From the NCBI GenBank assembly GCA_024278455.1, contig JAJRTE010000211.1:1-47827 (forward strand): a stretch of DNA of 47,827 nt, given 5' to 3'. Below, piece by piece: positions 37,600 to 46,024 of the stretch. Below the pieces are notes generated by a model. That model saw only the letters and a program-made list of their open reading frames with translations. It ran no database searches and was not told where the DNA came from. Position numbers and translations under genes: made by a program. Position 1 is the first letter of the stretch. Each line of letters opens with the position of its first letter. Origin of the DNA: Myxococcota bacterium. Its GTDB lineage: Bacteria; Myxococcota_A; UBA796; JAJRTE01.

Positions 37600-38460
37600 A
37601 TGCGTTGTCTGTCCAGGTTCCTTGTCGTGGTGCTGGGACCGATCGTGATGGTCGCCCCCGGTGTCTCGAGTGCCCAGATCGTCAACGTGCTCGACGCGGT
37701 GGAATCCTCTGAGGACGGGGTGAGCGGTGCGGCTGACTTCACCATCGAGTGGAGGACGGGCAATACCAACTTGCGGCGCATCGGGTGGAACCTGGGGACC
37801 TCGTATCGCGACGGAAAGCACCTGCTGTTCTTCCAGTGGCAACTGACCAACGCGGTCAAGAAGTCCGCACTGGATGGTTCGTACGACGACCCCTACATCA
37901 GCAACTCGTTCGAGCACCTGCGATACCGCTTTCATGTCAAGGGCCCTCTTTCGACCGAAACGTTCCTCCAGCATGCGATGGACGGCAAGAAACGGTTGCG
38001 CGTTCGTGCCCTCGCCGGCACGGGACTGCGACTCGAGACATCGAAAAAGAAGTGGGGCTTCGTCGCGCTCGGCACGGACTACATGTTCAGCTATGAAGAG
38101 TACTACGACGACTGTTCGTGTACGAATGATCCGGGTGGCTGCACGGAGGACGACGCCGGCGTCGAACCGCCGGCCACCTACGTGTACGAGCCTTTCCAGC
38201 ACCGGTGGTCTTCCTACCTCCAACTGGTTTGGCGCATGGGAGACAACGTCAGCTTCCAACAGACCACCTTCTACCAGCCAAGGCTCGACGATTTTGGAGA
38301 CTTCCGGCTCATGACGGAAGCCGGGCTCGTCCTGAAAGCCGGCCTGTTCTATGCAAAGACCAGTTTCACCGTCTCCTACCACAGCCGGCTGTCGGTCTGG
38401 TGCCCCGGTGTCGAGAACTTCGATACGGTCCTCAAGAACGCCATCGGGTTCAGTTTCTGA
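37600..38460 (+). CDS. DUF481 outer-membrane barrel protein
   Basis: A 286-residue exported protein: signal peptide 1-25 (cleavage near SSAQ), then a DUF481-type barrel (GAADFTIEWRTGNTNLRRIGWNLGT, RYRFHVKGPLSTETFLQHAMD, KWGFVALGTDYMFSYEEYY), ending NAIGFSF with the terminal Phe of outer-membrane proteins. One predicted loop holds a Cys/Asp-rich insert (DDCSCTNDPGGCTEDD), which could form disulfides or bind metal. GAGGT precedes the start. DUF481 members occur in many Gram-negative bacteria and their function is still unclear. Confidence 0.85.
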   Translation: MRCLSRFLVVVLGPIVMVAPGVSSAQIVNVLDAVESSEDGVSGAADFTIEWRTGNTNLRRIGWNLGTSYRDGKHLLFFQWQLTNAVKKSALDGSYDDPYISNSFEHLRYRFHVKGPLSTETFLQHAMDGKKRLRVRALAGTGLRLETSKKKWGFVALGTDYMFSYEEYYDDCSCTNDPGGCTEDDAGVEPPATYVYEPFQHRWSSYLQLVWRMGDNVSFQQTTFYQPRLDDFGDFRLMTEAGLVLKAGLFYAKTSFTVSYHSRLSVWCPGVENFDTVLKNAIGFSF

Positions 38461-38559
38461 CTGCGCCTGGGTATTCCCGATACCCAGGACGCGATTCGGA
38501 CGTGTGCGATCGGACGTTCCTCGCGTGGGAAGGTGCTCTTGGCCACGGACACCGCGGCG

Positions 38560-39369
38560 TCACCGAGCGAGCAGGACGGACTCCAGGGGCATTTCATGCG
38601 CTCCCGGCGGGGGCTGGAGTTCGAAAACGCCTTCGTCGAAAGGCCCGCTCGGCGCGAGTTTCGAGAAACGAATGTCCGCTGCGAAGGTCTTGCCGGCGCG
38701 CAGGGTGATCTGGAAAGCCAGGCGGCTCTCTCCAACCGCCCGGTAGTCGTCCAGCTCGCAGGCGAAGCGCTCCGGCGACTGCCCGTGCACGGGCGATACG
38801 CGCGCGACGAGCAGCGTATCGGGAACGAGTCGAAGCTCGTAGTGCCTGCCTTCGCCTGCCACGCAGTCGACCAGGAAACGGTCGTCTCCGGGCAGGTATC
38901 GCACCTCCTTGCCGAGGCGGCAATCCGGGAGACGCCCGAGAAAGAGACCGATGAGTTCGCTCGTGGTCAGCAGGTCCCCGGTCAACGCGGCCAGCACCTC
39001 GTCCGGCGATTCGGTGCCGAGGAACGTGCGGTCCGACAGGGGCAGAAAAATGCTGGCATGAGAAGGGGTAAGGGTGACATAGCCGACCGGGGGGCCGATC
39101 ATGGAGAACAGTTCCACGCGAAGCCCGGTCTCCTCCTGTGCCAGCAGGACGCCGTTGAGCCGCCGGCGTCCGCCGGAAGTCTGGAGATCGATCTTGAACA
39201 GGCCTTCGATGGCGGTTTCGCCGGTCCGGGCCGATAGGCGTGACGCGATGGTCTCGAGGGGAGGGGGAGACGGGGGCAAGCTCGGCGGGGGGGGGCGGTG
39301 AGACGCGCAAGCCGGCGCCAACGCCAGCAGGACCGCCAACGCTGGCATTTTCCCCGGTGCCCAGGTCAT
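38560..39369 (-). CDS. LolB-like lipoprotein (DUF4292-like)
   Basis: A 269-residue protein with lipobox APAC (C21), so anchored in the membrane. After a Pro-rich spacer (25-38), the mature part resembles the LolB/DUF4292 half-barrel: AIEGLFKIDLQTSGGRRRLNGVLLAQEE, then ELFSMIGPPVGYVTL, SELIGLFLGRLPD and LRLVPDTLLVARV. Such proteins handle lipoproteins or lipids at the outer membrane. Its start codon overlaps the stop of the TPR gene (ATGA), so translation is coupled; the operon is pdxJ, TPR lipoprotein, then this gene. Confidence 0.72.
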   Translation of the reverse strand: MTWAPGKMPALAVLLALAPACASHRPPPPSLPPSPPPLETIASRLSARTGETAIEGLFKIDLQTSGGRRRLNGVLLAQEETGLRVELFSMIGPPVGYVTLTPSHASIFLPLSDRTFLGTESPDEVLAALTGDLLTTSELIGLFLGRLPDCRLGKEVRYLPGDDRFLVDCVAGEGRHYELRLVPDTLLVARVSPVHGQSPERFACELDDYRAVGESRLAFQITLRAGKTFAADIRFSKLAPSGPFDEGVFELQPPPGAHEMPLESVLLAR

Positions 39370-40511
39370 GGCGTGCCGTCTTCCTGGGGCGCTAGGCCGG
39401 CAAGCTCGCGCTCGAGCCTGTCCCGCTTGTGCGTGATACGCTCCACGTCGGCAGGGTCGGGCCGTTCCTCCTCCAGGATTTCCCGGCTTGCTCGGCGATA
39501 GGCGTCGAGCGCCTTCTCGCGTTCCCCGATTTCGAGGTAGGCGTCGCCCAGGTGCTCCACGATGATCGGTTCGCTGGTGATGAGCTGGACCGCGCGTTCC
39601 AGGGTGGTGACGGCACGTTCGTAGTCGTGCTTCTTGTAGTAGACCCAGCCGAGGCTGTCGGTGATGTAGCCATTATCGGGATCGAGTTCGAGCGCTCGCT
39701 TGATGAGAACCTCCGCGTCGTCCAGCCGGACACCCAACTCAGCCCAGGTGTACCCGATGAAGTTCAGCGCTTCCGAATTGTTCTCGTCCTGCTCCAGGAT
39801 CTTCTGCATCTGCGCGATGGCCTCATCGTGCTTCTCGAGGCGACCGTAGTAGGTACCCAGACTGAAGCGCAACGAGATGTTGTCGGGGTCCACCTTGAGA
39901 GCTTCGTGGAGCACATCGATGGCTTCGTCGAGCCGGTCGCCGTCGGCCAGGATCAGGGCCAGCGCCTCGTAGTACCGCGTGTAGTCCGACCGCTTGCCTA
40001 TCTTCTCCCGCAGGAGCGCTATCGCCTCCTCGACACGCCCGGTCTCTTCCAGGACGAACGCCTTCTGCACGATGGCTCGAGGCTCGTCCGGCCGCTGCTC
40101 GAGGACATGCGCGATGGCACCCAGGGCCTTGTCATACTGTTTCGTCTGGGTGTAGATGCCGATCAGGGCGTACTTGACATCATCGGCATCCGGTTCCTCC
40201 TCGAGGTAGGCTTCAAGTAGCGCAATGGCCTCGTCGGTCCTTCCCATGTCGTTCAAGACGAGCGCACGATTCTCGAGGGCGTTCGGGTAGAGTTCCGAGG
40301 TGACCGGGATCCTGGCGTACATCTCCAGAGCCTCGTCCATGTCCCCTCGGCTTGCATCGAGGTACCCGGCATAGAAAAGTGCCCAGTAGTTCTCGGTGGA
40401 TTCGGTCAACATGGGCTCGAGAACGGCCATGGCCTTGTCGAACGCCCGCTTGGTAGCCAGTTGATCGACGGCGTCGAGACGCAGCTTGTCGGTCTCTTCC
40501 GGGTGCGTTTC
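39366..40511 (-). CDS. TPR protein, C-terminal part after the in-frame amber codon
   Basis: The reading frame continues directly from the upstream TPR gene after the TAG at 40512-40514 and stays open for 381 codons. It carries about nine TPR units (for example MAVLEPMLTESTENYWALFYAGY, EALEMYARIPV, AIDVLHEALKVDPDNISLRFSLGTYYGR, DEAIAQMQKILEQDENNSEALNFIGY). The first residues after the TAG (ETHPEETDKLRLDAVDQLATKR) read naturally as continuing helix. If translated on its own it could restart at ATG 40430, whose ribosome site is weak. Its end overlaps the LolB-like gene by four bases, so the lower part of the operon may still be expressed. Its role in the envelope is probably as a scaffold. Confidence 0.75.
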   Translation of the reverse strand, partial: ETHPEETDKLRLDAVDQLATKRAFDKAMAVLEPMLTESTENYWALFYAGYLDASRGDMDEALEMYARIPVTSELYPNALENRALVLNDMGRTDEAIALLEAYLEEEPDADDVKYALIGIYTQTKQYDKALGAIAHVLEQRPDEPRAIVQKAFVLEETGRVEEAIALLREKIGKRSDYTRYYEALALILADGDRLDEAIDVLHEALKVDPDNISLRFSLGTYYGRLEKHDEAIAQMQKILEQDENNSEALNFIGYTWAELGVRLDDAEVLIKRALELDPDNGYITDSLGWVYYKKHDYERAVTTLERAVQLITSEPIIVEHLGDAYLEIGEREKALDAYRRASREILEEERPDPADVERITHKRDRLERELAGLAPQEDGTP

Positions 40512-40514
40512 CTA
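40512..40514 (-). other. in-frame TAG inside a TPR gene
   Basis: On the minus strand the codons read GCG CGA TAG GAA ACG CAC. The frame is open on both sides and the protein is continuous TPR sequence before and after. One base change (for example from CAG) would restore a single gene of about 674 residues. Other genes in the window use TAG as an ordinary stop, so general TAG recoding is not implied. Confidence 0.9.
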
Positions 40515-41390
40515 TCGCGCGCGCAGGTGCCGGTTGATGGCCTCGACGTCACCCAGCCTGGCATACAGTTCGATGAGCGCTCTGGGGATCCAGTCCATCC
40601 AGGGACGCTCGGCGTACACGGCTTCCAGCCTCCTGGCCGCGGCCTCGAGGTCCCCGTCGAGCAGGTAGAGATCGAACAGGGCCTTCTGAGCCACGCGCAG
40701 CTCCGGGTATTCATCGAGCACGAACAGGAACGCGGCCTCCGCCTCCACACGCTTGTCGAGGTCCTTGTACAACGCTGCCTCCAGGAGCGTGGGGCGGACC
40801 GACAGGGTGCCGTTCAACTCCCTGAGTTTCTCGAGGACCTGGAGCCCCTGTTCCGGATCGTCCTCGACGCGATACAGGTAGGCCAGGTCCAGGTAGGCTT
40901 CCTCGCGTTCGGGCGCCAGCGCTATCGCGTCCCGGTATGCCTTTTCCGCCGCGTCGAACTGGGAGTCGATCTGAAGCAGGTCGCCGAGCTGCAGTCGGGC
41001 TTCGTAGTCGGCGGGGTCCATGGCTATCGCCGTGCGGGTCGCCTCAAGTGCCTTGTCGAGCTTCTGCTGCTCTGCCAGGATAGAGCCGTAGCGGAGTTGG
41101 AGGGTCGGAGAGCCCGGGTCGTAGTCGATGGCCTTCTTGAGCCACTTCTCGGCCTGCTTCGTCTCACCTACCCGGTCCAGGTCCGTGGCCCTGAGAAAGG
41201 CCACGTAGGCGCGGTAGTCCGACGGCGTGGAGGATACCGGTCGGGTCGCCTCCACGGCACTCTTGGTCAGGCTCTCGTCCTTGATGCGCGCAATTCGACC
41301 GGCACAACCGCTCCACAACGTTGCGCCGGCGCCGAACATGAGCAAGAGGACGAAATGCCTCGAGCGCAACGGAACCATGGGGGAATTCAC
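40512..41390 (-). CDS. TPR lipoprotein, N-terminal part
   Basis: A 292-residue product up to the TAG. The N-terminus is a lipoprotein signal ending LWSGC, followed by TPR units (AEKWLKKAIDYDPGSPTLQLRYGSI, ALEATRTAIAMDPADYEARLQLGDL, AEKAYRDAIALAPEREEAYLDLAYL). Start: the GTG at 41390 is preferred because AAGGGAGA lies about seven bases before it; ATG 41378 is an alternative without a ribosome site. The signal and repeats indicate an outer-membrane-anchored scaffold for protein interaction. It lies 76 bases downstream of pdxJ and is interrupted at 40512 (see the in-frame TAG entry). Confidence 0.78.
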   Translation of the reverse strand: MNSPMVPLRSRHFVLLLMFGAGATLWSGCAGRIARIKDESLTKSAVEATRPVSSTPSDYRAYVAFLRATDLDRVGETKQAEKWLKKAIDYDPGSPTLQLRYGSILAEQQKLDKALEATRTAIAMDPADYEARLQLGDLLQIDSQFDAAEKAYRDAIALAPEREEAYLDLAYLYRVEDDPEQGLQVLEKLRELNGTLSVRPTLLEAALYKDLDKRVEAEAAFLFVLDEYPELRVAQKALFDLYLLDGDLEAAARRLEAVYAERPWMDWIPRALIELYARLGDVEAINRHLRAR

Positions 41391-41466
41391 ACTGTTTCTC
41401 CCTTGCTGCGAACAGCGCCTCGAGGCAACACGAAAGAGGCGTGTGCAAGCACCTCCGGGGGGCACA

Positions 41467-42216
41467 TCAGGTTCCTTTCGTGAGCAGAGCCTTCATCCGG
41501 CGTGTGGCTTCCTCAAGACCGACGAAAACGGCCTCGCACACGATGGCGTGACCGATGTTGTACTCCCGAATGCCCTCGATCGTCGCGAGCCTGGGTGCTA
41601 TCTCGTAGTCGATACCGTGCCCGGCGTGGATGGAGAGTCCCAGGTCGCGGCCCACCCGCACGGCCTGCACGACTCGAGCCCACTCGGCCTCCAACCCGTC
41701 CGAATCCCCTGCTTGGTGGGCCAGGCACAGGGCACCGGTGTGCAATTCCACGCCTCGAGCGCCCAGCCGGGCAGACATCTCGAGGTGTTCCGGGTCCGGC
41801 TCGACGAAGAAGACGGGTAGAATGCCATACTCCGAAGCGTCTCGAGCGATGGTTTCGTAGAGCCGGTTGCGGGCCGCCGAGGAGAAATCGAGCCCGCCTT
41901 CCGTGGTGCGTTCTTCCCGTTTCTCCGGGACGATACAGATACTGTGCGGATGGAGCGCCACGGCGATGTCGTGCATCTCCTCGGTGGCAGCCATCTCGAG
42001 ATTCACGTCGGCGTCCAGTTCACGCTTGAGTCGTGCCACGTCGCTGTCAACGATATGACGCCGGTCCTCGCGCAGGTGCACGGTAATCTGGTCGGCACCG
42101 CCGGCAAGGACGGCTCGAGCGGCCTCGACGATGTCAGGATAGGGGGTGTCTCTCAGCCGGCGCAGGGTGGCCACGTGGTCGATATTGACACCGAGCCGGA
42201 TGGGGGCCTGGTCCAT
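41467..42216 (-). CDS. pdxJ: pyridoxine 5'-phosphate synthase
   Basis: A 249-residue cytoplasmic TIM-barrel enzyme that joins 1-deoxyxylulose-5-phosphate and 3-amino-2-oxopropyl phosphate to make pyridoxine phosphate in the DXP-dependent B6 pathway. The N-terminus IRLGVNIDHVATLRRLR, the DQITVHLREDRRHI strand, CIVPEKREERTTEGGLDF, ELHTGALC and LSIHAGHGIDYEI are the family signature, and the length fits. The start has AAGGGAGG six bases upstream; a much longer in-frame upstream extension opposite the SPFH gene is not real. It is first in an operon with the TPR and LolB-like lipoproteins. Confidence 0.95.
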   Translation of the reverse strand: MDQAPIRLGVNIDHVATLRRLRDTPYPDIVEAARAVLAGGADQITVHLREDRRHIVDSDVARLKRELDADVNLEMAATEEMHDIAVALHPHSICIVPEKREERTTEGGLDFSSAARNRLYETIARDASEYGILPVFFVEPDPEHLEMSARLGARGVELHTGALCLAHQAGDSDGLEAEWARVVQAVRVGRDLGLSIHAGHGIDYEIAPRLATIEGIREYNIGHAIVCEAVFVGLEEATRRMKALLTKGT

Positions 42217-42570
42217 GATGTGCCTCCCTTGACGATGATGGGAACCGGTCGTGGAACGGCGGCCGCGCGGGGCTCGCCGTCTTGCCCTTCTTGTGGATGA
42301 CTGCGCGCTTTCGAATGTAGTCCCTGAAGCGCTTGGAGACAAGGCAATTCGTCGCCCGGCCCGCCCCTGTTCGGCTGGTGCGCGAAGCGAACCCGGGAGT
42401 CCCCCTGGCGGCTGTCCGTCGCGTTTTGTGTTTACGCTCGCCCGTAGATTTGATAAGGTACGCCGGTGGCGGGGGGATTGCGAACGAGCACGCGGAGACT
42501 CGAGGATGCCGCACGGTGCGTGCCCGCCGGTTGCACGTATCCCGGTGTTCCAGGAAATCAGGAGAATGCC
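42217..42570. other. divergent promoter region of pdxJ and the SPFH gene
   Basis: A 354-base gap between divergent genes. It must hold promoters for both. A weak pair TTTACG...ATAAGG near 42430-42458 faces the SPFH gene. I see no operator or riboswitch. Confidence 0.4.
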
Positions 42571-43806
42571 ATGGGACTTTTCGACTTCATCAAGGGACAA
42601 TTGATCGAGGTGATCGAGTGGCAAGATCCCACGCGGGACACGTTGGTGTACCGTTTCCCGGTACGAGACAACGAGATCAAGATGGGTGCCCAGTTGATCG
42701 TCCGGGAAGGACAAGCGGCGGTCTTTGTGAACGAAGGGGAACTGGCGGATGTCTTCGAACCGGGCCGCCACGCCCTGACCACCCAGAACATGCCGGTTCT
42801 CACCAAGTTGAAGAGCTGGAAATACGGGTTCAACAGCCCCTTCAAGGCCGAAATCTACTTCGTCAGCACCCGCATGTTCACGGATCTCAAGTGGGGCACG
42901 TCGAACCCCATCATCATGCGCGACGCCGAGTTCGGCGTGGTCCGCCTCCGCGCGTTCGGCATCTATTCCATTCGGGTCACCGACCCGGAGAAGTTCCTTC
43001 GCGATGTCGTGGGGACCGATGGCTACTTCACCACCGACGAAATCACCGGGCAGTTGAAGCGGATGATCGTGTCCACCTTCTCGGACATGGTTGGTGGCGC
43101 CGATATCCCGGTCCTGGACCTGGCAGGCAACTACGACAAGATTTCGACCATGCTGATGGGCAAGGTTCAGGACGACTTCCACGACCACGGGCTCGAGCTG
43201 GTAAAGCTCTTCGTCGAGAACATCTCCCTGCCGCCGGAAGTCGAGAAGGCCATTGACAAGCGGACGAGCATGGGGGTCGTGGGGGCGGGGAACTACATGC
43301 AGTACCAGATGGCCGAGTCGTTGGGCAAGGGCCAGGGTGGGGGGATGGCCGGTACGGCCGCGGAACTGGCAGCGGGCCTGTCCATGGGGCAGCAGATGAT
43401 GCAGTCGTTCAGCCACCCCGGTCAGCCCCCGGATTTGCGCAAGCCTCCGGCTCAGCCCAAGACAGCGGCGGACCCCGCGGCCGAGAACCGGTTCCTGATC
43501 CTGGCTCGTACCGCGTTGAAGAACACCAGTGGCAACCTGACTCCCCCGATTCAGGCCATGCTCGAGTCGAATCGCAAGCGCAGCCACATCAGCGAGGAAC
43601 GGGCCGCCGAGTTGATCGACAAGGCCCGGAGCGAACTCGGCATGTCCACCGCGGCGATGGAAGAGTACAAGGAGATCATGTCGGTCTTCCTCTCCGACGG
43701 CCATCTCTCCGACGACGAACGCGCCATCCTGATCGAGCGCCAGGTGGAGCTGGGGCTGACCGACGAACAGGTGGCCCAGATCGAGCGGGAGTTGAAAGGC
43801 GGCTGA
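42571..43806 (+). CDS. SPFH-domain protein (YdjI / virion-core-like family)
   Basis: A 411-residue protein of the stomatin/prohibitin-like superfamily, which forms membrane-associated oligomers. Residues 1-230 are the SPFH part: MGLFDFIKGQLIEVIEW, DNEIKMGAQLIVREGQAAVFVNEGELADVFEPGRHAL, FNSPFKAEIYFVSTRMFTDLKWGT and RLRAFGIYSIRVTDPEKFL. A Gly/Met/Gln-rich linker follows (about 230-300). The last 90 residues form a helical domain resembling a SHOCT/TerB-like module (ISEERAAELIDKARSELGM, LSDDERAILIERQVELGLTDEQV). There is no signal peptide or obvious membrane helix. CAGGAG precedes the start. It heads a cluster of zinc-ribbon/DUF4178 genes, the known neighbourhood of this family. Confidence 0.85.
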   Translation: MGLFDFIKGQLIEVIEWQDPTRDTLVYRFPVRDNEIKMGAQLIVREGQAAVFVNEGELADVFEPGRHALTTQNMPVLTKLKSWKYGFNSPFKAEIYFVSTRMFTDLKWGTSNPIIMRDAEFGVVRLRAFGIYSIRVTDPEKFLRDVVGTDGYFTTDEITGQLKRMIVSTFSDMVGGADIPVLDLAGNYDKISTMLMGKVQDDFHDHGLELVKLFVENISLPPEVEKAIDKRTSMGVVGAGNYMQYQMAESLGKGQGGGMAGTAAELAAGLSMGQQMMQSFSHPGQPPDLRKPPAQPKTAADPAAENRFLILARTALKNTSGNLTPPIQAMLESNRKRSHISEERAAELIDKARSELGMSTAAMEEYKEIMSVFLSDGHLSDDERAILIERQVELGLTDEQVAQIERELKGG

Positions 43807-43864
43807 CCCCCCCGCCCGCTTCCCGCGCCCGCTCCCCGCACCCTCGCAGTCCCAAACGCACTCC

Positions 43865-43887
43865 TATCGCGAGACGCTCTCGAGATA
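43865..43887 (+). terminator. hairpin downstream of the SPFH gene
   Basis: TATCGCGAGA (43865-43874) pairs with TCTCGAGATA (43878-43887) over ten positions with one mismatch and a three-base loop, 59 bases after the SPFH stop. There is no clear T-run, so it may be a transcript-stabilising or terminator-like structure. Confidence 0.35.
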
Positions 43888-44178
43888 TCGTTCCGCTCTC
43901 TTGAGGAAATACCTCACAAAACCAACCTCCAAGGGCGGCGATGCGCGTTGGGCACAAACCAGCAAGGCCTTTTTTGGCCAGGTGCCACCCCGATCGCGAC
44001 GGCGTCGGGCGTGACGTTGTTGGTCACTCAGTGTCAGGCGCGCGCTGCCTACCCTCACGCCCTCCTTGAACCTCGGTCTCGAGTCCCATCGTGACCCCGT
44101 CGCATTCCCCATCGGCCCGGAGCCGTTGACGGCGGGATGACCGGTGGCATCCCGGCGAAAGGTTTGCGGACATTCTTG

Positions 44179-44207
44179 TTGACACCTGATTGGTGCGCGC
44201 CTAGAAT
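44179..44207 (+). promoter_or_regulatory. strong sigma70-type promoter for the DUF4178 operon
   Basis: TTGACA (perfect -35), exactly 17 bases, then TAGAAT (five of six -10). It lies 145 bases before the ATG at 44352, showing that the zinc-ribbon/DUF4178 genes can be transcribed separately from the SPFH gene. Confidence 0.68.
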
Positions 44208-44227
44208 GGCACCGTTGATACTTTGCG

Positions 44228-44242
44228 ACAACCGATCGTTGT
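44228..44242 (+). promoter_or_regulatory. small inverted repeat, possible operator
   Basis: ACAAC (44228-44232) and GTTGT (44238-44242) around CGATC, about 15 bases after the predicted transcription start of the promoter at 44179-44207. Its size and place suit a repressor site or a small leader hairpin. Confidence 0.35.
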
Positions 44243-44351
44243 GACGGTGAGGACAGTCACGCGTTCCGCGCGGCCTTGGGGCCCAGGAGGGTTGGCCGGG
44301 CACGTCGGGCGTTGCTCGCCAAGGAGGAGGGATTGTGGCGGGGAAGCGCTG

Positions 44352-45674
44352 ATGAGAGGTGTTGGCTGGGAACGATTCGCACCTGGGGCGGGGCGGCGAC
44401 GTCCTCGGCACGAGCCCAGGGCCCTGAACTGCGAGAAGTGCGGCGCCGGGTTCCAGATCAAGGACGAGCGCGCCGAGTTTCTGGTGTGCACCTATTGCGG
44501 ATCGCGCTACCAGGTGCTGCGGGAAGGGCTGTCGCGTCTCGAGGAAGAGCGTCGGCGCAGGAGCTGGTTCTTCCATTGCCACCTCGGAGATTCCTTTCAA
44601 CTGGGCGCGATTCGGTACGAGGTCATCGCCCGGCTGGTCTTTATCGAGGATGAGGATCCGGAGGACCGCACCTACCAATATCTTCTTTACAACCCGCGTC
44701 GAGGTAGCTTCTGGATCGACGTGTACCAGGAAAAGGTCGCGATTTCGTGGACAACCCACGTGATGCCCGCATGCGACGATCCGTTCGCCCAGGAGAAGGA
44801 CTGGCCCGTGAAGACCCACGACGGCAGGTGCTGGCGTGTCGCCGAGTCGGGGGAGTACGAACTCGTCTACGTGGACGGCACCCTTCCCTGGGTGGCGCGC
44901 CTGGGCGACCGGGTCTCCTACGTCGAGTTCGCCGCCCTGGACGGGACCAAGGACACCTACGAGGTCCAGGAGGTGGACGGGGAGCGCGAGTTTGCGATGG
45001 GCCGGAGCTTGAGCCGGGAGGAAGTCGCGTGGGCCACGGGCGGCAAGTGGCGCGCGTATCGGGCATTCGTGCCCTCGGATACCCTGGGGTGGTTCCTGGA
45101 GGGGGTGCGCCCGGGTGCCTACCGCGACCTTGCGCTCTGGGCAATAGGCTGTGTGCTCGTCTGCCTGGCGGTATTTGCTGCATCTCGGATGATGGGCACA
45201 CAAGTCTTCGACCAGACGGTGCACTTCCAGGAGTTGACGGGAGAGACCAACACCGACGACTTCCGGACCATGCGGGATGGGAGCGTCCTCGAGGTGGATC
45301 TGAGCAGCATGGCGCTACGAGAGGCGTGGCTCGAGCTGGACGCGGCCCTGGTGAACGGGGAGGGAATGACGAGGCATGTCTTCGGTGCCGATCTCTGGCA
45401 CGAGGGGGGTACCCCCGAGGAGACGGGGGGGGAGGTACTGGAGCAGCGCGTCTACCTCGAGGTCCCGCGTGCCGGGCAGTATCGTTTCCTGGTGCACTGG
45501 AACGCGGCGTCGCACCTGTACGAGGGCGGGCGGTCCTTTCGCATTGTGGCCCGGGAAGGTCGCCGGTCGCCCATCGCGAGCGAGGTCGCCGGGGCGCTGG
45601 CGTTTTTGACAGCCGTTGCAGGCTGCTGCTTCCACGTGCTCCAGCGCGCGTTTCTGCGCAAGGAGTCTGGTTGA
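44352..45674 (+). CDS. zinc-ribbon, DUF4178, membrane protein
   Basis: A 440-residue protein. Residues 27-45 hold a zinc ribbon (NCEKCGAGFQIKD...CTYCG). A DUF4178-type beta-rich domain follows (about 60-245: GDSFQLGAIRYEVIARLVFIED, QYLLYNPRRGSFWID, YELVYVDGTLPWVARLGDRVSYVEF). A transmembrane helix comes next (LALWAIGCVLVCLAVFAAS, about 255-273), then a soluble domain and a second helix near the end (AGALAFLTAVAGCCFHVLQ). The start is set by matching the paralogue at 46648, which begins in the same way. A strong promoter is upstream. The topology suggests a membrane-linked sensor; the zinc ribbon should be cytoplasmic. Its catalytic role is unknown. Confidence 0.8.
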   Translation: MRGVGWERFAPGAGRRRPRHEPRALNCEKCGAGFQIKDERAEFLVCTYCGSRYQVLREGLSRLEEERRRRSWFFHCHLGDSFQLGAIRYEVIARLVFIEDEDPEDRTYQYLLYNPRRGSFWIDVYQEKVAISWTTHVMPACDDPFAQEKDWPVKTHDGRCWRVAESGEYELVYVDGTLPWVARLGDRVSYVEFAALDGTKDTYEVQEVDGEREFAMGRSLSREEVAWATGGKWRAYRAFVPSDTLGWFLEGVRPGAYRDLALWAIGCVLVCLAVFAASRMMGTQVFDQTVHFQELTGETNTDDFRTMRDGSVLEVDLSSMALREAWLELDAALVNGEGMTRHVFGADLWHEGGTPEETGGEVLEQRVYLEVPRAGQYRFLVHWNAASHLYEGGRSFRIVAREGRRSPIASEVAGALAFLTAVAGCCFHVLQRAFLRKESG

Positions 45675-45770
45675 GCGGCGGAAGTCTGGGCGGTCGCACC
45701 GCGTGGAGGGTGGGAAGGGGCACCGAGCCAGGTCGTGGCACCCCAGGTTGGAGCGAGGAGGTAACCGGGA

Positions 45771-45998
45771 ATGCGGATGCTCGTGGCATGGAAGCTCCTT
45801 CTGGCCTTGACGACCATCGTGGCCGTCTGGGGGACCTTTTGGGGCAACATCGGAGTGATAAAGGCTGGGCCGGCGTTGTCCGTCAGTGTTCGCCAGGGCA
45901 GCGTGGCGGGCGGCGTACCCGCGAGCTTTTTCGCCTGGTACCATGCGACCTACCCGAGGCGTTCGTTCCTGGGCGGCGGGCTCCAGGGCGGCAAGTAG
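45771..45998 (+). CDS. small membrane protein
   Basis: A 75-residue protein with one hydrophobic helix (LVAWKLLLALTTIVAVWGTFWG, about 4-25), which may be an uncleaved signal anchor. The tail is Ser/Gly/Tyr/Arg-containing and ends SFLGGGLQGGK. GAGGAGGT about eight bases before the ATG is a strong ribosome site. It lies in the DUF4178 operon between two zinc-ribbon genes. No family is recognised; a membrane partner of its neighbours is the obvious guess. Confidence 0.68.
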   Translation: MRMLVAWKLLLALTTIVAVWGTFWGNIGVIKAGPALSVSVRQGSVAGGVPASFFAWYHATYPRRSFLGGGLQGGK

Positions 45999-46024
45999 TC
46001 TGGTGGACGGAGGAGAGGAGATCA

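Larger units (their letters stand above)
43807..44351. other. intergenic region with hairpin and promoter
   Basis: 545 bases. The left part is C-rich; a hairpin (43865-43887), a strong promoter (44179-44207) and a small inverted repeat (44228-44242) lie within. Just before the next start, AAGGAGGAGG (44321-44330) precedes GTG GCG GGG AAG CGC TGA, a five-codon frame whose stop overlaps the ATG at 44352. No other gene is supported. Confidence 0.6.

Noticed and set aside
42217..43704. Long upstream extension of pdxJ on the minus strand
   Set aside because: The extension lies opposite the SPFH gene and lacks PdxJ homology; PdxJ starts at 42216 with a good ribosome site.
43864..44112. 82-codon minus-strand frame ending in a protein-like segment (VGFVRYFLKRAERYLE)
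   Set aside because: The end looks helical and charged, but the first half is Arg-rich and there is no ribosome site; kept out for lack of support.
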